Positions 22,412-33,175 of a DNA stretch of 64,000 nt are shown here, in pieces. Position numbers and translations under genes: made by a program. Positions within the stretch are counted from its first letter, which is position 1, and each line of letters starts with the position of its first letter. Below the pieces are notes generated by a model. That model was not told the DNA's origin and ran no database searches. It worked only from the letters and a program-made list of their open reading frames with translations. This DNA is from Pseudorasbora parva (lineage: Eukaryota > Chordata > Actinopteri > Cypriniformes > Gobionidae), in NCBI RefSeq assembly GCF_024679245.1, contig NC_090177.1, positions 46,631,877 to 46,695,876 of the forward strand, written 5' to 3'.

Positions 22412-23482
22412 ATGAATGACCTACAGCTGAATGACATTATCACAACGAACAGTATCCCTGCACTGTGGGCAGACAACTCAACCAAAAGTCTCTCACTGTG
22501 CAATGCAATCAGTAAAAACACACCACACGGCGACATGTGGGCACCCCCGAACCCCACATCCAGCCCCATTGTTGCAGTGCTAACCCACAGCAAGCGATCG
22601 ACACCGGCTACAATGCCTGCCTTGCAGTCGCTATCGCTAACTCCGCAAATTTCCAACAACGATATTGCGGATATGCAAGCCTCTGACACTGCAATAATGA
22701 CAATTCTTGACCACCTCTCAGACCCCTCCAACCACCCTATCACTGACTCTGAGCTCATTGATGACTCTAGCCACAGACATCTACATAACTCCAGACACAT
22801 GATGCGTATTCCGGACAACATTCTCTGGTTTGCACCCGATGGCAACACAGCGCCACAACTTGTGGTGCCACGATCGCAAAGGGGGGTGATGCTAATGTAC
22901 GCCCACAACACACCATGTGCTGGACACCACGGCACCAGAGCCACGTATGACACACTGAAACAGGTGGCATATGGGCCTGGGATGCATCAAGATGCGGCAG
23001 AGTATGTTAGAGAATGGCTAGTTCGCTGCCAGTTCCAACCAGCAAACCCGAACCACAGAGCCCCACTGCAACACAGAGGGACCACGTTCCCATGGTCAAA
23101 CCTACAAATCGACCGGGTAGAACCCCTGCCCAGGTCCACAAAAGGCAAAAAGTACTTTCTCACAGTGGTGTGCCAGTTTACCAAGTGGGTGGAGTGCCTA
23201 CCAGCACCCAACGACACCGCCCAGACCAAGGCATACCCCCTGATGAATCACATCTTTTTCCTGTCAAGATTGCCACTGAGAATCAACTCAGACAGAGGCA
23301 TCCACTTCACTACCGAGGCCATGCAACAGATCTGGAAATGCCTAAGAAACGCGGCCGTGATCATGCTCCTGTGCCTCCAGACAATCAGAGGCCAGCCACC
23401 ACCAGACATCATCACACCGGGTCCAGCCTCGGGCATCGTACTGATAGAGCAACCTGGACTCCTGATCACCAACTGCAAATGA
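22412..23482 (+). pseudogene. Integrase remnant, same frame as gag
   Basis: The frame follows the gag TGA (22400) without a shift. After about 130 residues of unassigned Ser/Thr-rich sequence comes an HHCC-like region (HHGTRATYDTLKQ, WLVRCQ) in which the second Cys pair is spoiled. Then comes the catalytic core with Asp in LQIDRVEPL and Asp in RINSDRGIHFT. The segment that should bring the third catalytic residue (Glu) is replaced by unrelated sequence after QQIWKCL, so the enzyme is inactive. Protease, RT and RNase H, which should lie between gag and integrase, are absent. Confidence 0.65.
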
Positions 23483-23560
23483 ATCCTCAAAAGAAAGACG
23501 TACTCTCCTGAACTTCACATCAGCAGCGCAAGCTCCTCCAGCCCTGCACACAGACGCAAA

Positions 23561-23575
23561 GGGGGGGGGGGGGGG
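23561..23575. repeat. Poly-G run (15 G)
   Basis: Fifteen consecutive G residues between the integrase remnant and the second gag-like piece. Confidence 0.9.
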
Positions 23576-23639
23576 AGCCCAAGCCCTCTGCCTAACCTTT
23601 CACCAGCCATTTTCCTGAAAGCCCCTGTAGCCGCAGAAG

Positions 23640-23945
23640 GAAAAGGATGCATTCAGACAAACCCTGAAATGGCACATGAAGACCTCAAGCAAATGGACAG
23701 ATCCTTTCCTGTACTCACACCACAGATTGCAGGAAACCACAACATCCATGCCTATCTATGAGACATTGACCTTCACCTGCGGTCTTCGGCGACTGTGAAC
23801 CACCAAGATAGACTCTATCTGCTCTGGATCACATCCAGCCCAGAGATGCGACGCTTTCCGGCTCGGCAGCCAGGAAACCTCCATTCGGACCACCCGCAGC
23901 TGAAACAGGCCAACATAGAGAACTTTTCGGACTTCTCGTGACTGA
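23640..23945 (+). pseudogene. Second, decayed gag capsid-like segment
   Basis: The plus frame through 23731-23830 reads GNHNIHAYL, a stop, then DIDLHLRSSA and DRLYLLWITSSPEMRRF. The gag capsid of the same element has GGHDVHAYLKDIDFYL and DRLYLLRTTSNRDVRCF. Spacing and order agree, so this is a diverged paralogue of the capsid region, located downstream of integrase where retroviruses carry env. It has stops and no start. It is either an old duplication inside the element or a piece captured from a relative. Confidence 0.65.
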
Positions 23946-24287
23946 GAGGCTAACAACAGCCTGCTGCCCTCCTGCTACGAGCACTAGGTCAGTCTAAAAC
24001 CCTCTTCAGGTCACACAGACCCCTAACCACTTCCTGAAACTTGACACCTGCACCACACAAACGGACTTCTGGATGACAGGTGACGCACCGTCAGGGCACC
24101 TGCTGCCTCGGCACCTGCTGCACAAGCACAGAGACCTGAACTTGGCTACTGTCTGCTTTATCTGCCGTGGAACGACCATCACTTCAGGAGACACAAACAA
24201 CGGGAGCCTAACATTGCTATGGTGTGTCTGATCTTCCTGAACCTTTGATATCGCTCGGTGTTGTCCATAGGAGGGACAACAACTATC

Positions 24288-24301
24288 GAAAGGGGGGATT
24301 A
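24288..24301 (+). promoter_or_regulatory. Polypurine tract before the 3' LTR
   Basis: AAAGGGGGGATTA lies directly before the TGTAGCG start of the 3' LTR, where plus-strand DNA priming is expected. Confidence 0.75.
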
Positions 24302-26146
24302 TGTAGCGACTCAGGCGAATCAAACACACAATCGCCAGTTACATTTAACAAATATGTTTTGAATGCTTTGTGCTTAGTAACAGACCTTCCCCCAACACAA
24401 CAGAGAAAGATTCTCTGTTACCCTGGAAACCATCTGATAAGATGTTTTATGGCCCAAAAGAATTTGGCCACAGGAAGAGTGTCTTATTCACAAAGAGTTT
24501 AAGACACGAAGCTTGTAACAAACCCGCTTTTACCTCAAATTATAGACAAACCATCTATAAATGAACATGCACCCCAGGACATTATATGTAAACACATAAC
24601 TGTCTTGTAAAATGTTTCTTCTGTATGGTATTTTGCATCTTTTTGTCTTTGTCTTAACAATTTACTAGTTCAGGTAACCTCATATATGCATGCTCCTTGA
24701 CTCATGCCTACTCAATCATGGGGTAGAAACAATGTAAGTTTATTTTAAATGCTTGTATTTCTGTATAAGAATGTATCTCTGCTTTAATATCTCCCAGCCA
24801 TAAGGTGTTTGATATCTAAATATTCCTATTTCTTCGACTTACTCAACGATGCACAAAATGGGATTGTGAAATGTATCATTAATATGTTTAGCCAACTTGG
24901 GAGTAAAACCATACAAAATCAACACCCCTTTACGACACCTCAGAAACATGCAAAGCAGGTCGTAAACCAAGACAAAGAGAACTTTTCCCGCTCAGAATTC
25001 ACCCTCTGGATTGGGTAGACTACCCAGAAGGGGGCGTGGATTAATTGTCTTAAAAGACCAGTGGAGACCACAATCGCTCTCTTCTGAAAAAAAGCTCTGG
25101 CCCTCTCCCTTCTCTCGCTGGCTGAACCAGCAGGGAGGGCCTCCAGACACAGAGCCATGTGCTGTGTGGAACCAGAAACCGAGGCCCACAGGCCCCAGCT
25201 CTTCCTCTCTTCCCCTCTTCTCGTGTTCTCCTCGCTTCCCTACTGATTCATCAACTTACTAGCCCCAAGGGCATTCTTCAGGAGGAGAACACGAAGCATC
25301 GCTAAAGCAAACAGCCGCTTCCCTCCCAACCTCGGAAAGAACCGCCGGACACGCAGGACATTTGAACTCGGAACACACGCACACACGCGAGAAGCCAAAA
25401 CGAAACCAAAACGAAAAGCAAGTATTCTTATCTTCCAAATTCAAACTGCTGTTAAGAGGGTGTGTTAGTTTCCCGTTGGGACAAGTTAACTCCGTGAAGG
25501 TTGTATTTGATGAACTGAAGGAAAGCTGCTTCTTATCCCTAATTCTTTGTCCCATCAATCTCTCTCTCTCTTTTATCTCTCTCTAATTTCAGTCTATTCA
25601 TTATTCTCTTTTATGTATTCTTTCGTTAATATCTATATTTCTACTCTCTTGATGCATATTTAGTGTGTACTTTCTGTGTGAATCGTAGTGTTATTTTTAG
25701 TCTGTTTATTAAACCTCCAAAAGACATTTAATGAGTTGAGTCTTTTGTTTTCCCACATACACAAAGTCAATGAAACTTACGATCTAACGTTACCTAACTG
25801 CTTATGCTACTATGTTAGTAAAGTAAACTATATAACCATTTGAAATATTGAACTTGTCCTGATCAGTAAAGTTAATGTTTCTTATGCGCTCGTAAAGCAG
25901 TAATCCCTTATTGAGAATTGATTTGAAAAGTCTATAACTAATTTGCAGGACAAACTTAGTAGGATAATTTCAAGCAATTCCGTAAAGGGTTACTTGTATT
26001 TAATTAAACAATTTTCCCTATCGGAAAATTTTAATACGTAATGAACGACTAGCAAATTATATTCATAAATTCATGAATATTGAAAATTAAATCCCTTTTG
26101 AGTTAATTATTCCCCGAGACATTAAACTCAAGTCATTGTCGTTACA
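24302..26146 (+). repeat. 3' LTR, 1845 bp
   Basis: An uninterrupted LTR from TGTAGCGACTC to GTCGTTACA. It serves as the empty-site reference for the solo LTR in the 5' copy and for the older minus-strand LTR around it. Confidence 0.92.
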
Positions 26147-26756
26147 GCGCGTAGTCCCACCCTCCAGGGTTAGACTTAACCAATGAGATTGTTGGGATTT
26201 CCAGGCGGGAAATTCCTCAGCAGATTTTATGGCTCTTTGTTCCAAGGCTCGAATCAGTGGGTCTCTGACCATTCATACTCTAATTAATGCAACAAACACA
26301 CACTGCATTTTCTGAATAAGTGATATACATGGAAGTGTAAGTCGTGAAGTGAGCATTAATTTGATAGGAGACATGACATATGAGGTTACCTGAACTAGTA
26401 AGTTGTTAAGACAAAGACAAAAAGATGCAAAATACCATACAGAATAAACATTTTACAAGACAGTTATGTGTTTACATATAATGTCCTGGGGTGCATGTTC
26501 ATTTATAGATGGTTTGTCTATAATTTGAGGCAAAAGCGTGTATTTTACAAGGTTTAACTCTCTGTGTATGAGACTTTTCATGTGGCCAAATTATTTTGGG
26601 CCGTAAAACAGTCTTATCAGATGGTTTCCAGGGTAACGGAGAATCTTTCTCTTTTGTGTTGGGGGAAGGTCTGTTACTAAGCACAAAGCATTCAAAACAT
26701 ATTTGTTAAATGTAACTGGCGATTGTGTGTTTGATTCGCCTGAGTCGCTACACGTA

Positions 26757-27400
26757 ATATTGTTGACTATCATAATAGTAGGTTATTCCCCAAACTTTAC
26801 ATATTGTTCTCTTATACCTACATATACTTTATAGTTACACTATAATTACCAAAAGTTATGCTGTTAATTCGTTTTACTTACGCAGTACTTTCCAGGCTCT
26901 AACCTAAAGCACTACCAAATGTTCATGTAATGCATCTTTCTAATGCACAGTAATATTTTTGCACTGGCTATCAAAGGCAAATTCTTCTCTATCCCTGGCT
27001 TGGCAAACAACTACATCCCAATTCTAGGTCTGGTCTTTAGAATATATTAAGACACTAAATAGTTGAAAATAAACTTTATAACATTATAACAAAAATTATA
27101 ACATTAGACAATAATGACAAACCTGATTGTTGATGTCTGTGTGTCATCTGTCCATCTGCCAAAGTCCAAATAGCAAATGAAAGTTTGTTCTTGATATAGA
27201 CATGCATAAAGAGGGTTTGCTTTCCTTGAAATCACATGACATAAGAGAAAGTGAAAGTGTTTATCGTCAAGATTATCTGTTCAGACAACAATGAACACGA
27301 GTCAAGTCTGTTATGTTTTATAGTGCTTTATACAATACTTTACAGTGATCATTACATTTACATTTAATCATTGAGCAGACGCTTTTATCCAAAGCAAATC
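26757..27400. other. AT-rich spacer with one dispersed fish repeat motif
   Basis: No ORF. Around 27350-27400 the sequence ACATTTACATTTAATCATTG followed by AGCAGACGCTTTTATCCAAAG is a motif I recall as widespread in cyprinid genomes; I cannot name its element. The minisatellite starts shortly after. Confidence 0.4.
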
Positions 27401-27898
27401 TACACAAAATGTTAAAATTTACACATGCTGAAACAGATGTTGTCCCTGAGCACATAAAATAAATGTGTTAAAATCTACACGACATGCTTTTCTTGAGCAT
27501 ACACTACATGTACTAAACTCTACACAACATGTGTTGCCCTTGAGCACACACCCACTACATGTGTTAAAATCTACACGTGTTGTCCCTGAGCACACACACT
27601 ACATGTGTTAAAATCCACACAACATCTATTGTCCCTGAGCACACACTATGTGTTAAAATCTACACAACATGTGTTGTCCTTGAGCACACACACTACATGT
27701 GTTAAAATCTACATGTGTTGTCCATGAGCACACACACAACATGTGTTAAAATCTACATGTGTTGTCCATGAGCACACACACTACATGTGTTAAAATCTAC
27801 ATGTGTTGTCCATGAGCACACACACTACATGTGTTGTCCCTGAGCACACACACTACATGTGCTAAAATCTACACAACATGTGTTGTCACTGAGCACAC
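27400..27898. repeat. 49-bp minisatellite, block 1
   Basis: Tandem units of the type CTACATGTGTTAAAATCTAC ACAACATGTG TTGTCCCTGA GCACACACA, with shorter 44-bp variants. Units near 27420-27530 are degraded and those near 27700-27890 are regular. The block stops at the LTR starting at 27899. Confidence 0.9.
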
Positions 27899-28487
27899 TG
27901 TTACAGGTACAGAGTCTACGGAGACAAGATGGTGAGTATCAGGTTTATTGAACAACCAGTATAGAGTGAAACTTGACGGGGTGCAGATGGGCTGATGAGA
28001 GTTCAGGTTTGTTCTTGCTCAGGGTGCACTGGGGAATTGCTGGAGGGATCGCTGGAGAGGAACGCTGGAGAACACACGATGAACGCTGGAGGAACGCTGG
28101 AGAACACACATCATTCATTGATGATATAAAACTCCGGGTAAGTTTTCTTGCGCGCGTCCATTTTTGGCGCGCATTCACTATCGTGCAGTCTGACATTAAT
28201 GTCAACTGAGATCTTACAGTGTGACATGGCGATCATGTTCGTACAGTCTGACAAGGGACATTCGCAAAGGATTTTGAAAAATCGCACAGTGTGCAGGACC
28301 CATTAAGGTAAGCAGAAGAGGTTAGTACCTTTCTCTTAGCGAGACCGGACAGTGACTGCGTGGGTGTGTGTGCCTTTTGTGCTCCTGGTGATTGTGGTGG
28401 TGATGAACTGCAGGTGTGTGTGGTTAATAATCAGGTGAGAGCTTGCGCTGTGATTCGGTGACATGGGAGCCTGGCATGTCTGTGACA
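27899..28487 (-). repeat. 3' LTR of the minus-strand gypsy element
   Basis: On the minus strand it runs from TGTCACAGACATGCC to GTACCTGTAACA, with near-perfect inverted tips TGTCACAG/CTGTAACA. The pol stop codon TAA abuts its first base, leaving no room for a polypurine tract. A MITE fragment lies within it. Confidence 0.75.
28104..28302. mobile_element. Truncated TTA-target MITE inside the gypsy LTR
   Basis: This is the reverse complement of part of the MITE at 47277-47819: its end GCACAGTGTGCAGGACCCA is followed by TTA. The other half of the element is missing. Confidence 0.6.
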
Positions 28488-28488
28488 T

Positions 28489-29587
28489 TACCCGATGAGT
28501 GAGAGGGGGGTCTCCTCGGCAACGCCGGGCTCTGTGGAGGGAGAAACAGAAGGGTGGTGAGACTTTAATAGTGAGACATGGAAAGTGGGGTGTATCCGAA
28601 ACTCAGGTGGGAGCTGGAGCTGGTAAGTGACGGGGTTGATCTGCTTTGTGATCGTGTAGGGGCCAATGAACCTGGGACTGAGCTTCCTGCACGGTAGGCG
28701 CGATCTGATGTCCCTTGTGGACAGCCATACCTTCTGTCCCGGCTGGAAGGTGGGAGGTTGGAACGCTGAAGGTCAGCTGTCATCTTACGCCTGCGCAGGG
28801 CTCGCTGGAGTTGTTGATGAGCTGAGTCCCAGACCCTCTCGCTCTCCCGGAACCAGTTGTCGACTGCTGGTACATCTGATAGTTCCCCCGACCAGGGGAA
28901 CAACGGGGGTTGGTAAACCGAGCATGCATTGAAACGGTGTTAGTCCAGTGGTCGCTTGTCGAAGGGAGCTCTGGGCGTACTCGGCCCAGCCCAGGAAATG
29001 GTTCCAGGAGTTCTGGTGACCATGACAGAAGGTACAGAGGAATCTCTTGGATCTTTCTCTCCGTCTGCCCGTTTGTCTGCGGATGGTAACCAAGCGATAG
29101 ACTTATGGTCACACCTAGGAGCGAGAGGAATGCCTTCCAGACTCAAAAGATAAACTGTGGGCCTCTGTCCGACACAATGTCCTCAGGGATTCCGTAATAC
29201 AGAAAGATCACATTAAACATTAACTCGGCGGTTTCTAAGGCCGTGGGCAGGCCCTTCAGGGGGATGAGCCGACATGACTTGGAGAATCTGTCTACAACAA
29301 CAAGGTACAGGTATAGCCATCGGACACAGGTAGGTCAGTGATGAAGTCCACTCCTAGGTGTGACCATGGCCGACTCGGAACGGGCAGCGGAAGGAGCTTA
29401 CCGGCAGGGAGGTGTCGGGACTCTTAGAGATGGCACACTCCCGACACCCTCTCATGTACCTCCTGACCTCTCCCGCCATGTTGGGCCACCAGAAGCGATC
29501 CCGTAGCAACTAGAGGGTTTCATTGGCCCCGGGATGGCCAGTGCCCAATTAAGTGTGAGCGGAGTGATTAAGTGGGGTGTGCCGTGT
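28489..29587 (-). pseudogene. Gypsy integrase, frameshifted
   Basis: Minus-strand reading gives the zinc-binding end ([15 protein letters not shown]), then catalytic Asp in [14 protein letters not shown], Asp in IVSDRGPQF and Glu in [11 protein letters not shown], spread over at least three frames. The C-terminal tail reads [15 protein letters not shown] and stops after PLSLIG, immediately before the LTR. Relatives usually continue into a chromodomain that steers integration; none is present. The enzyme is inactive because of the frameshifts, but all three DDE residues can still be recognised. Confidence 0.75.
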
Positions 29588-30109
29588 TCATGGAATGTAC
29601 TGGAGTCCTGATGGGCAGCCCGGTGGGGCGTTGGCGGTGGCATTGGAGAAGGGCAGGGTTTCCTCGGACCAGGTGATGGGACTCATGAATATCTTGTCTG
29701 GCAGAATGGGTTCGGACCGCTCAGGCTGTTCCTCTGAGGTGAAAAGGCGCGAGAGGGCATCCGCCTTCACATTCTTCGAGCCGGGTCGATAGGAAATGGA
29801 AAGGTTAAACCTAGTGAAGAAGAGGGCCCAACGAGCTTGGCAGGGGTTGAGTCGCTTGGCATCTCTCAAATACTTAAGGCTCTTGTGATCAGTAAGCACC
29901 AGGAATGGATGTTGGGATCCCTCCAGCCAATGCCTCCACTCTTCCAGGGCCAGCTTGATGGCAAGTGGCTTCCTGTTCCCGATGTCATAGTTGAACTCTG
30001 CCGGGCTGAATTTCCGGGAGAAGGCGGCACATGGATGGAGTTGGCTGGGCGTCCCCTGCTGTTGTGACAACACCGCTCCCGCTCCGGTGGTGGATGCGTC
30101 AACTTCCAC
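29588..30109 (-). pseudogene. Gypsy RNase H domain
   Basis: The frame contains [18 protein letters not shown] (first catalytic Asp), a Glu in the [13 protein letters not shown] region where NREL/NREK would be usual, [14 protein letters not shown] (Asp), and the tail [14 protein letters not shown] typical of Ty3/gypsy RNase H. It degrades the RNA strand during reverse transcription. It is open over 173 codons but separated from RT by a frameshift at about 30460. Confidence 0.8.
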
Positions 30110-30462
30110 GATGAAGAGTTTGGCGAGATTGGGATGGAATAGGAGGGGGGCGCTGGTGAAGGGTTCCTTCAGGTCTTCGAAGGCCTTCGTGGCCGCTGGA
30201 TTCCAGGACAGAGACTTGTACAGGAGATGAGTGAGTGGACTGGAAATTACACTGTAATTCTAGGTGAATCTTCGGTAGAAATTTGCAAAACCTAGGAAGC
30301 ATTGGAGTTCTTTGATACTGGAAGGTGTTGGCCAGGTCCTGATGGCATCCACCTTCCCCTCGTCCATCCGGATGCCACTGCTGACAATGTTATATCCAAG
30401 GAACTGCACTGAGGGCTGGTGGAAAGAGCATTTCTCTGCCTTGAGATACAGCTGGAACTCCC

Positions 30463-31046
30463 TCAGGCATTGCAGGACCTCCGCAATTGATTGCGATGGT
30501 CGGCCAGGCTCCGGGAGTAGATCAGGATGTCATCGATGTATACCAGGACTGACTTGTGGAGGAACTCCCGGAGCACATGTTGGATGAAGTCCTGGAATAC
30601 GGAGGGGGCGTTAGCTAGGCCATAGGGCATCACCAGATATTCATAGTGGCCGGTAGGGGTCACAAAGGCGGTCTTCCACTGGTCCCCCTCACGCATCCGG
30701 ATGAGGTTGTATGCGCTGTGGAGGTCCAACTTGGTGAAGACAGTGGCACCACGGAGATGTTCTAGAGCAGTTGGGACGAGAGGAAGGGGATATCCAAATT
30801 TAACTGTTATTTTATTGAGTCCCCGGTAGTCGATGCAGGGCCGCAAGCCTCCGTCCTTCATGACCACGAAGAAGAAGCTGGATGCAGCAGGGGACGTGGA
30901 TGGTTGAATATAGCCATGGCCTTCTCCTCTGGTAAGGAGAGGGGATAGATATTTCCCCTGGGCACTGGCTCACCCGGAAGCAGATCAATGGCACAGTCCC
31001 ATGGCAGATGGGGAGGCAGCTTGGAAGCCCGGTGAGGACAGAACAC
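30463..31046 (-). pseudogene. Gypsy reverse transcriptase domain
   Basis: The N-terminal part is in the frame 31046-30858 ([16 protein letters not shown]). The core is in the frame 30867-30463, with [44 protein letters not shown] and the active site YIDDILIYS. It therefore has one internal frameshift near 30860. The core residues of the polymerase are intact, but the protein cannot be made as a single product. Upstream (31458-31105), the linker between protease and RT is readable. Confidence 0.85.
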
Positions 31047-31378
31047 GTCGCTGAATTGGGCGTAGCAGAGTGGAATATTAACAGATCGCTGCTCGAGGGG
31101 ACTCTCAGTAGACGTTGCACAGACGGAAATACTCCTGCAACGAGACGGGAAGGAACAGGCAGTGCATATTCTCTCCCCATTTGAGGACCTCGTCGGACTT
31201 CCAGGAGATGACAGAATTATGCTGCTCTAGCCATGGGCGCTCTAGGATCACGTCAGCGGTGGAATCCTCCAGAACCAGTCGTTGTATGTTATCCACATGA
31301 AGAATACCAGTTTGGATCTGAAGGGGGCCGGCAAGGAGACTGACCTCCCACCAGCTTAACGGCTTGCCGATTATGTAT

Positions 31379-32351
31379 TCAACTTGGAAGACGGTCGGAG
31401 TACGAGTGAGAGCAGAGGGCGCCGGAGTCGAGGAGAGCAGAGACTCGCAATGAAACATCGGCAGTAATGAGGTTCACAACAGTGGTCAATGGTCGACCCT
31501 TGTAAGTAGCAGGATAGATCACACTCGCCAAAGGACGAGGAGGACGTGTAGGGCACTTGGCGATGTAGTGATCCGAAGCTCCACAAAACAAACATAGCCT
31601 GTTGGCCAACTGTCTTCTCCATTCCACTGGGGTTAGTCTGGTATTTTCCAGTTGCATGGGTTCGGAGACTGGTTCTGGAGGGCTGATGAATTCTGGTCGA
31701 CGGAGGGATGGCAGGCTCAGACACTGGTCCTGGTGTTCTTCGAGACACGCCTGCATACGAGTGGCGAAGTGGATGGGCAACTGGATGAAGCGTTCTAGCC
31801 AGATGGAATCCTCATATGCAGCGAGATGCAACCGCACACGGGGATCCAATCCTTGACGATAGGTAGTCAGAAGGGATTGCTTGTTCCATCTGCTGGCGGC
31901 TGCCAAGGTCCGAAACTGCAAGGCATACTCATTTACAGACATATTATTTTGCTTTAAATGATATAATTGCTCACCCACTGACTTCCTTGAAATGAGCGGT
32001 GAAACTGGATAGCGATTGCACGATGGAATTATTTTGGGCATACAGGGTTTCGGCCCAACGCAAGGCTTTGCCGCTCAGTTGTGATACGATGAATGCCACA
32101 CGGGAACGATCGGCCATATATAGGTGCGGTTGCATCTCCAGGACCAGCGAGTACTGCATGAGGAATCCATTGCAATCCTCCGCCGATCCAGAGAAGGGCG
32201 CTGGCTTGGCCATGGGACTGGCAAACAGGGGTGACGTGAAGGAGGTGCTGGTCGATGCGGAAGTGTTCGCCGGCATAGGTGATGGTGATCTGGATGGTAA
32301 GGCGTGGCGAACAGCAACCACCAGTTTTTGGAAGGGATCCGGGTGACTCAT
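31379..32351 (-). pseudogene. Gypsy gag with CCHC knuckle and protease start
   Basis: The start codon is at 32351 (MSHPDPFQKLVVAVRHALP). The capsid part (QLSGKALRWAETL) runs to a frameshift and small deletion near 31975-32040, then continues in another frame (YALQFRTLAAASRWNKQSL). A single zinc knuckle, CLFCGASDHYIAKC, follows, and then the protease-like ALLDSGA. Gag forms the particle and the knuckle binds RNA. The fused gag-protease layout is normal for fish chromovirus-like elements. Confidence 0.75.
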
Positions 32352-32408
32352 ACTGGTGCTCACAGTTGTGGTCCGATCTTCTGTTATGGATGAGCACACA
32401 CACTACAT

Positions 32409-33175
32409 TAGTGTTGTGAAAAATATCGATATTTTAATATGTATCGATACTGGAATATCTGAAACGATACGATTCTCAGTTTTTACAGTATCGATACCAG
32501 CTGCGCTCTCCTTCTCTGACCGTCAGCGAGTTGACACACACCTGCATATTCTCACTCAGCCTGGTTAACCTCTAAGCACGGCGAACGCGCGTTCTGCTGG
32601 ACTTTTTCCTCATGACAGTGTGTTAGTGTTAGTGTGTGATCAGTCTGAATTTCACGTGGGATTGCACATAAATTAATTCTACTAATCCCCGCAGATTTCG
32701 TGCTCACATCTGAAGCGCACACACATAGCCTGCGTCCGTTAGTCTTAAAGGGACCGCAGTCATTTGTTATTCAAACTACAAAAAGACAAAAGATCAACTG
32801 CTCTTGACTGATCAACTTGAGTAAGTTTAATAGTTTCATCTGTACGCTATTGATTTTTTTTTTTTTTAAAGAACATTATCCAATGTTGTTATTATGTAAT
32901 CCAATGTAATTACTATGCATTTTTTTTATTCAGTTTCTTATCTGCATGTTAGACCTACCTGAAAAAATAAAGCAGTCTATTTAATTTGTATCTTCTATTC
33001 TATTGTATTTACTTGTGCTATTGTTTGTAATCTGTTGTCTGTTCTGTTGTCATATTAAGCATCTTATCTTTTTTTTTTTTTTTTTTTTTACTGTGGTATC
33101 AATTTAGTATCGATATATTGAGATTTTAGTCTGGTATCGTATCGAAGTAATAATTTTGGTATCGTGACAACACTA
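32409..33175. mobile_element. hAT-type MITE with perfect 8-bp TSD
   Basis: The ends are TAGTGTTGT and ACAACACTA, and the subterminal sequence is rich in ATCGATAC-type repeats. CACTACAT occurs immediately on both sides (32401-32408 and 33176-33183); this is also a piece of the minisatellite unit. The MITE is 767 bp and encodes nothing. Confidence 0.9.

Larger units (their letters stand above)
14973..26146 (+). mobile_element. RT-less LTR retroelement (gag plus integrase remnant)
   Basis: Two long LTRs (TGTAGCG...CGTTACA) flank a 6.15-kb interior with a PBS-like site, a long leader, gag, an integrase remnant, a second degraded gag-like piece and a polypurine tract. No protease, reverse transcriptase, RNase H or envelope reading could be found. 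The LTRs differ at only about a dozen sites over 1.85 kb, so this copy is young and must have been copied by an RT supplied in trans. The flanks GGGC and GCGC differ at one of four positions. The 4-bp duplications and a gag and pol in the same frame suggest a retrovirus-like or Ty3-like group; I could not decide which. Confidence 0.8.
8284..26752 (-). mobile_element. Old solo LTR, minus strand, split by an L1 and by a relative
   Basis: The reverse-complemented pieces 26752-26147, 14972-14391 and 8835-8284 together follow the LTR at 24302-26146 from its TGTAGCG start to its GTCGTTACA end. They add up to about 1.74 kb, against 1.85 kb for that LTR. The outer flanks are a perfect 4-bp duplication, CGTA (8280-8283 and 26753-26756). 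No internal region is present, so this is a solo LTR left by recombination. It is clearly more diverged than the two LTRs of the plus-strand element, so it is older. An L1 inserted at 8836 and a full LTR element of the same family at 14973. Confidence 0.85.
27899..32392 (-). mobile_element. Ty3/gypsy element, minus strand, decayed, lacking its 5' LTR
   Basis: Read on the minus strand, the order is gag, protease, RT, RNase H, integrase, then one LTR: the canonical Ty3/gypsy order. The element sits inside the minisatellite, with GAGCACAC repeats on both sides. The 3' LTR is present (27899-28487), but at the gag end only about 8 nt resembling the LTR end (TCCATAACA) separate the leader from the array. 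Several frameshifts separate the domains. A second partial copy of the same family lies at 47820-48765. Confidence 0.85.

Noticed and set aside
23483..24287. An envelope gene in the RT-less element
   Set aside because: No signal peptide, fusion peptide or transmembrane frame could be read; the recognisable part resembles gag capsid.
26147..26300. A separate element between the 3' LTR and the minus-strand LTR piece
   Set aside because: The sequence aligns, with divergence, to the missing middle of the old minus-strand LTR (GGCGGGAAATTCC versus GAGCGGGAAAAGTTC), so it belongs to that LTR.
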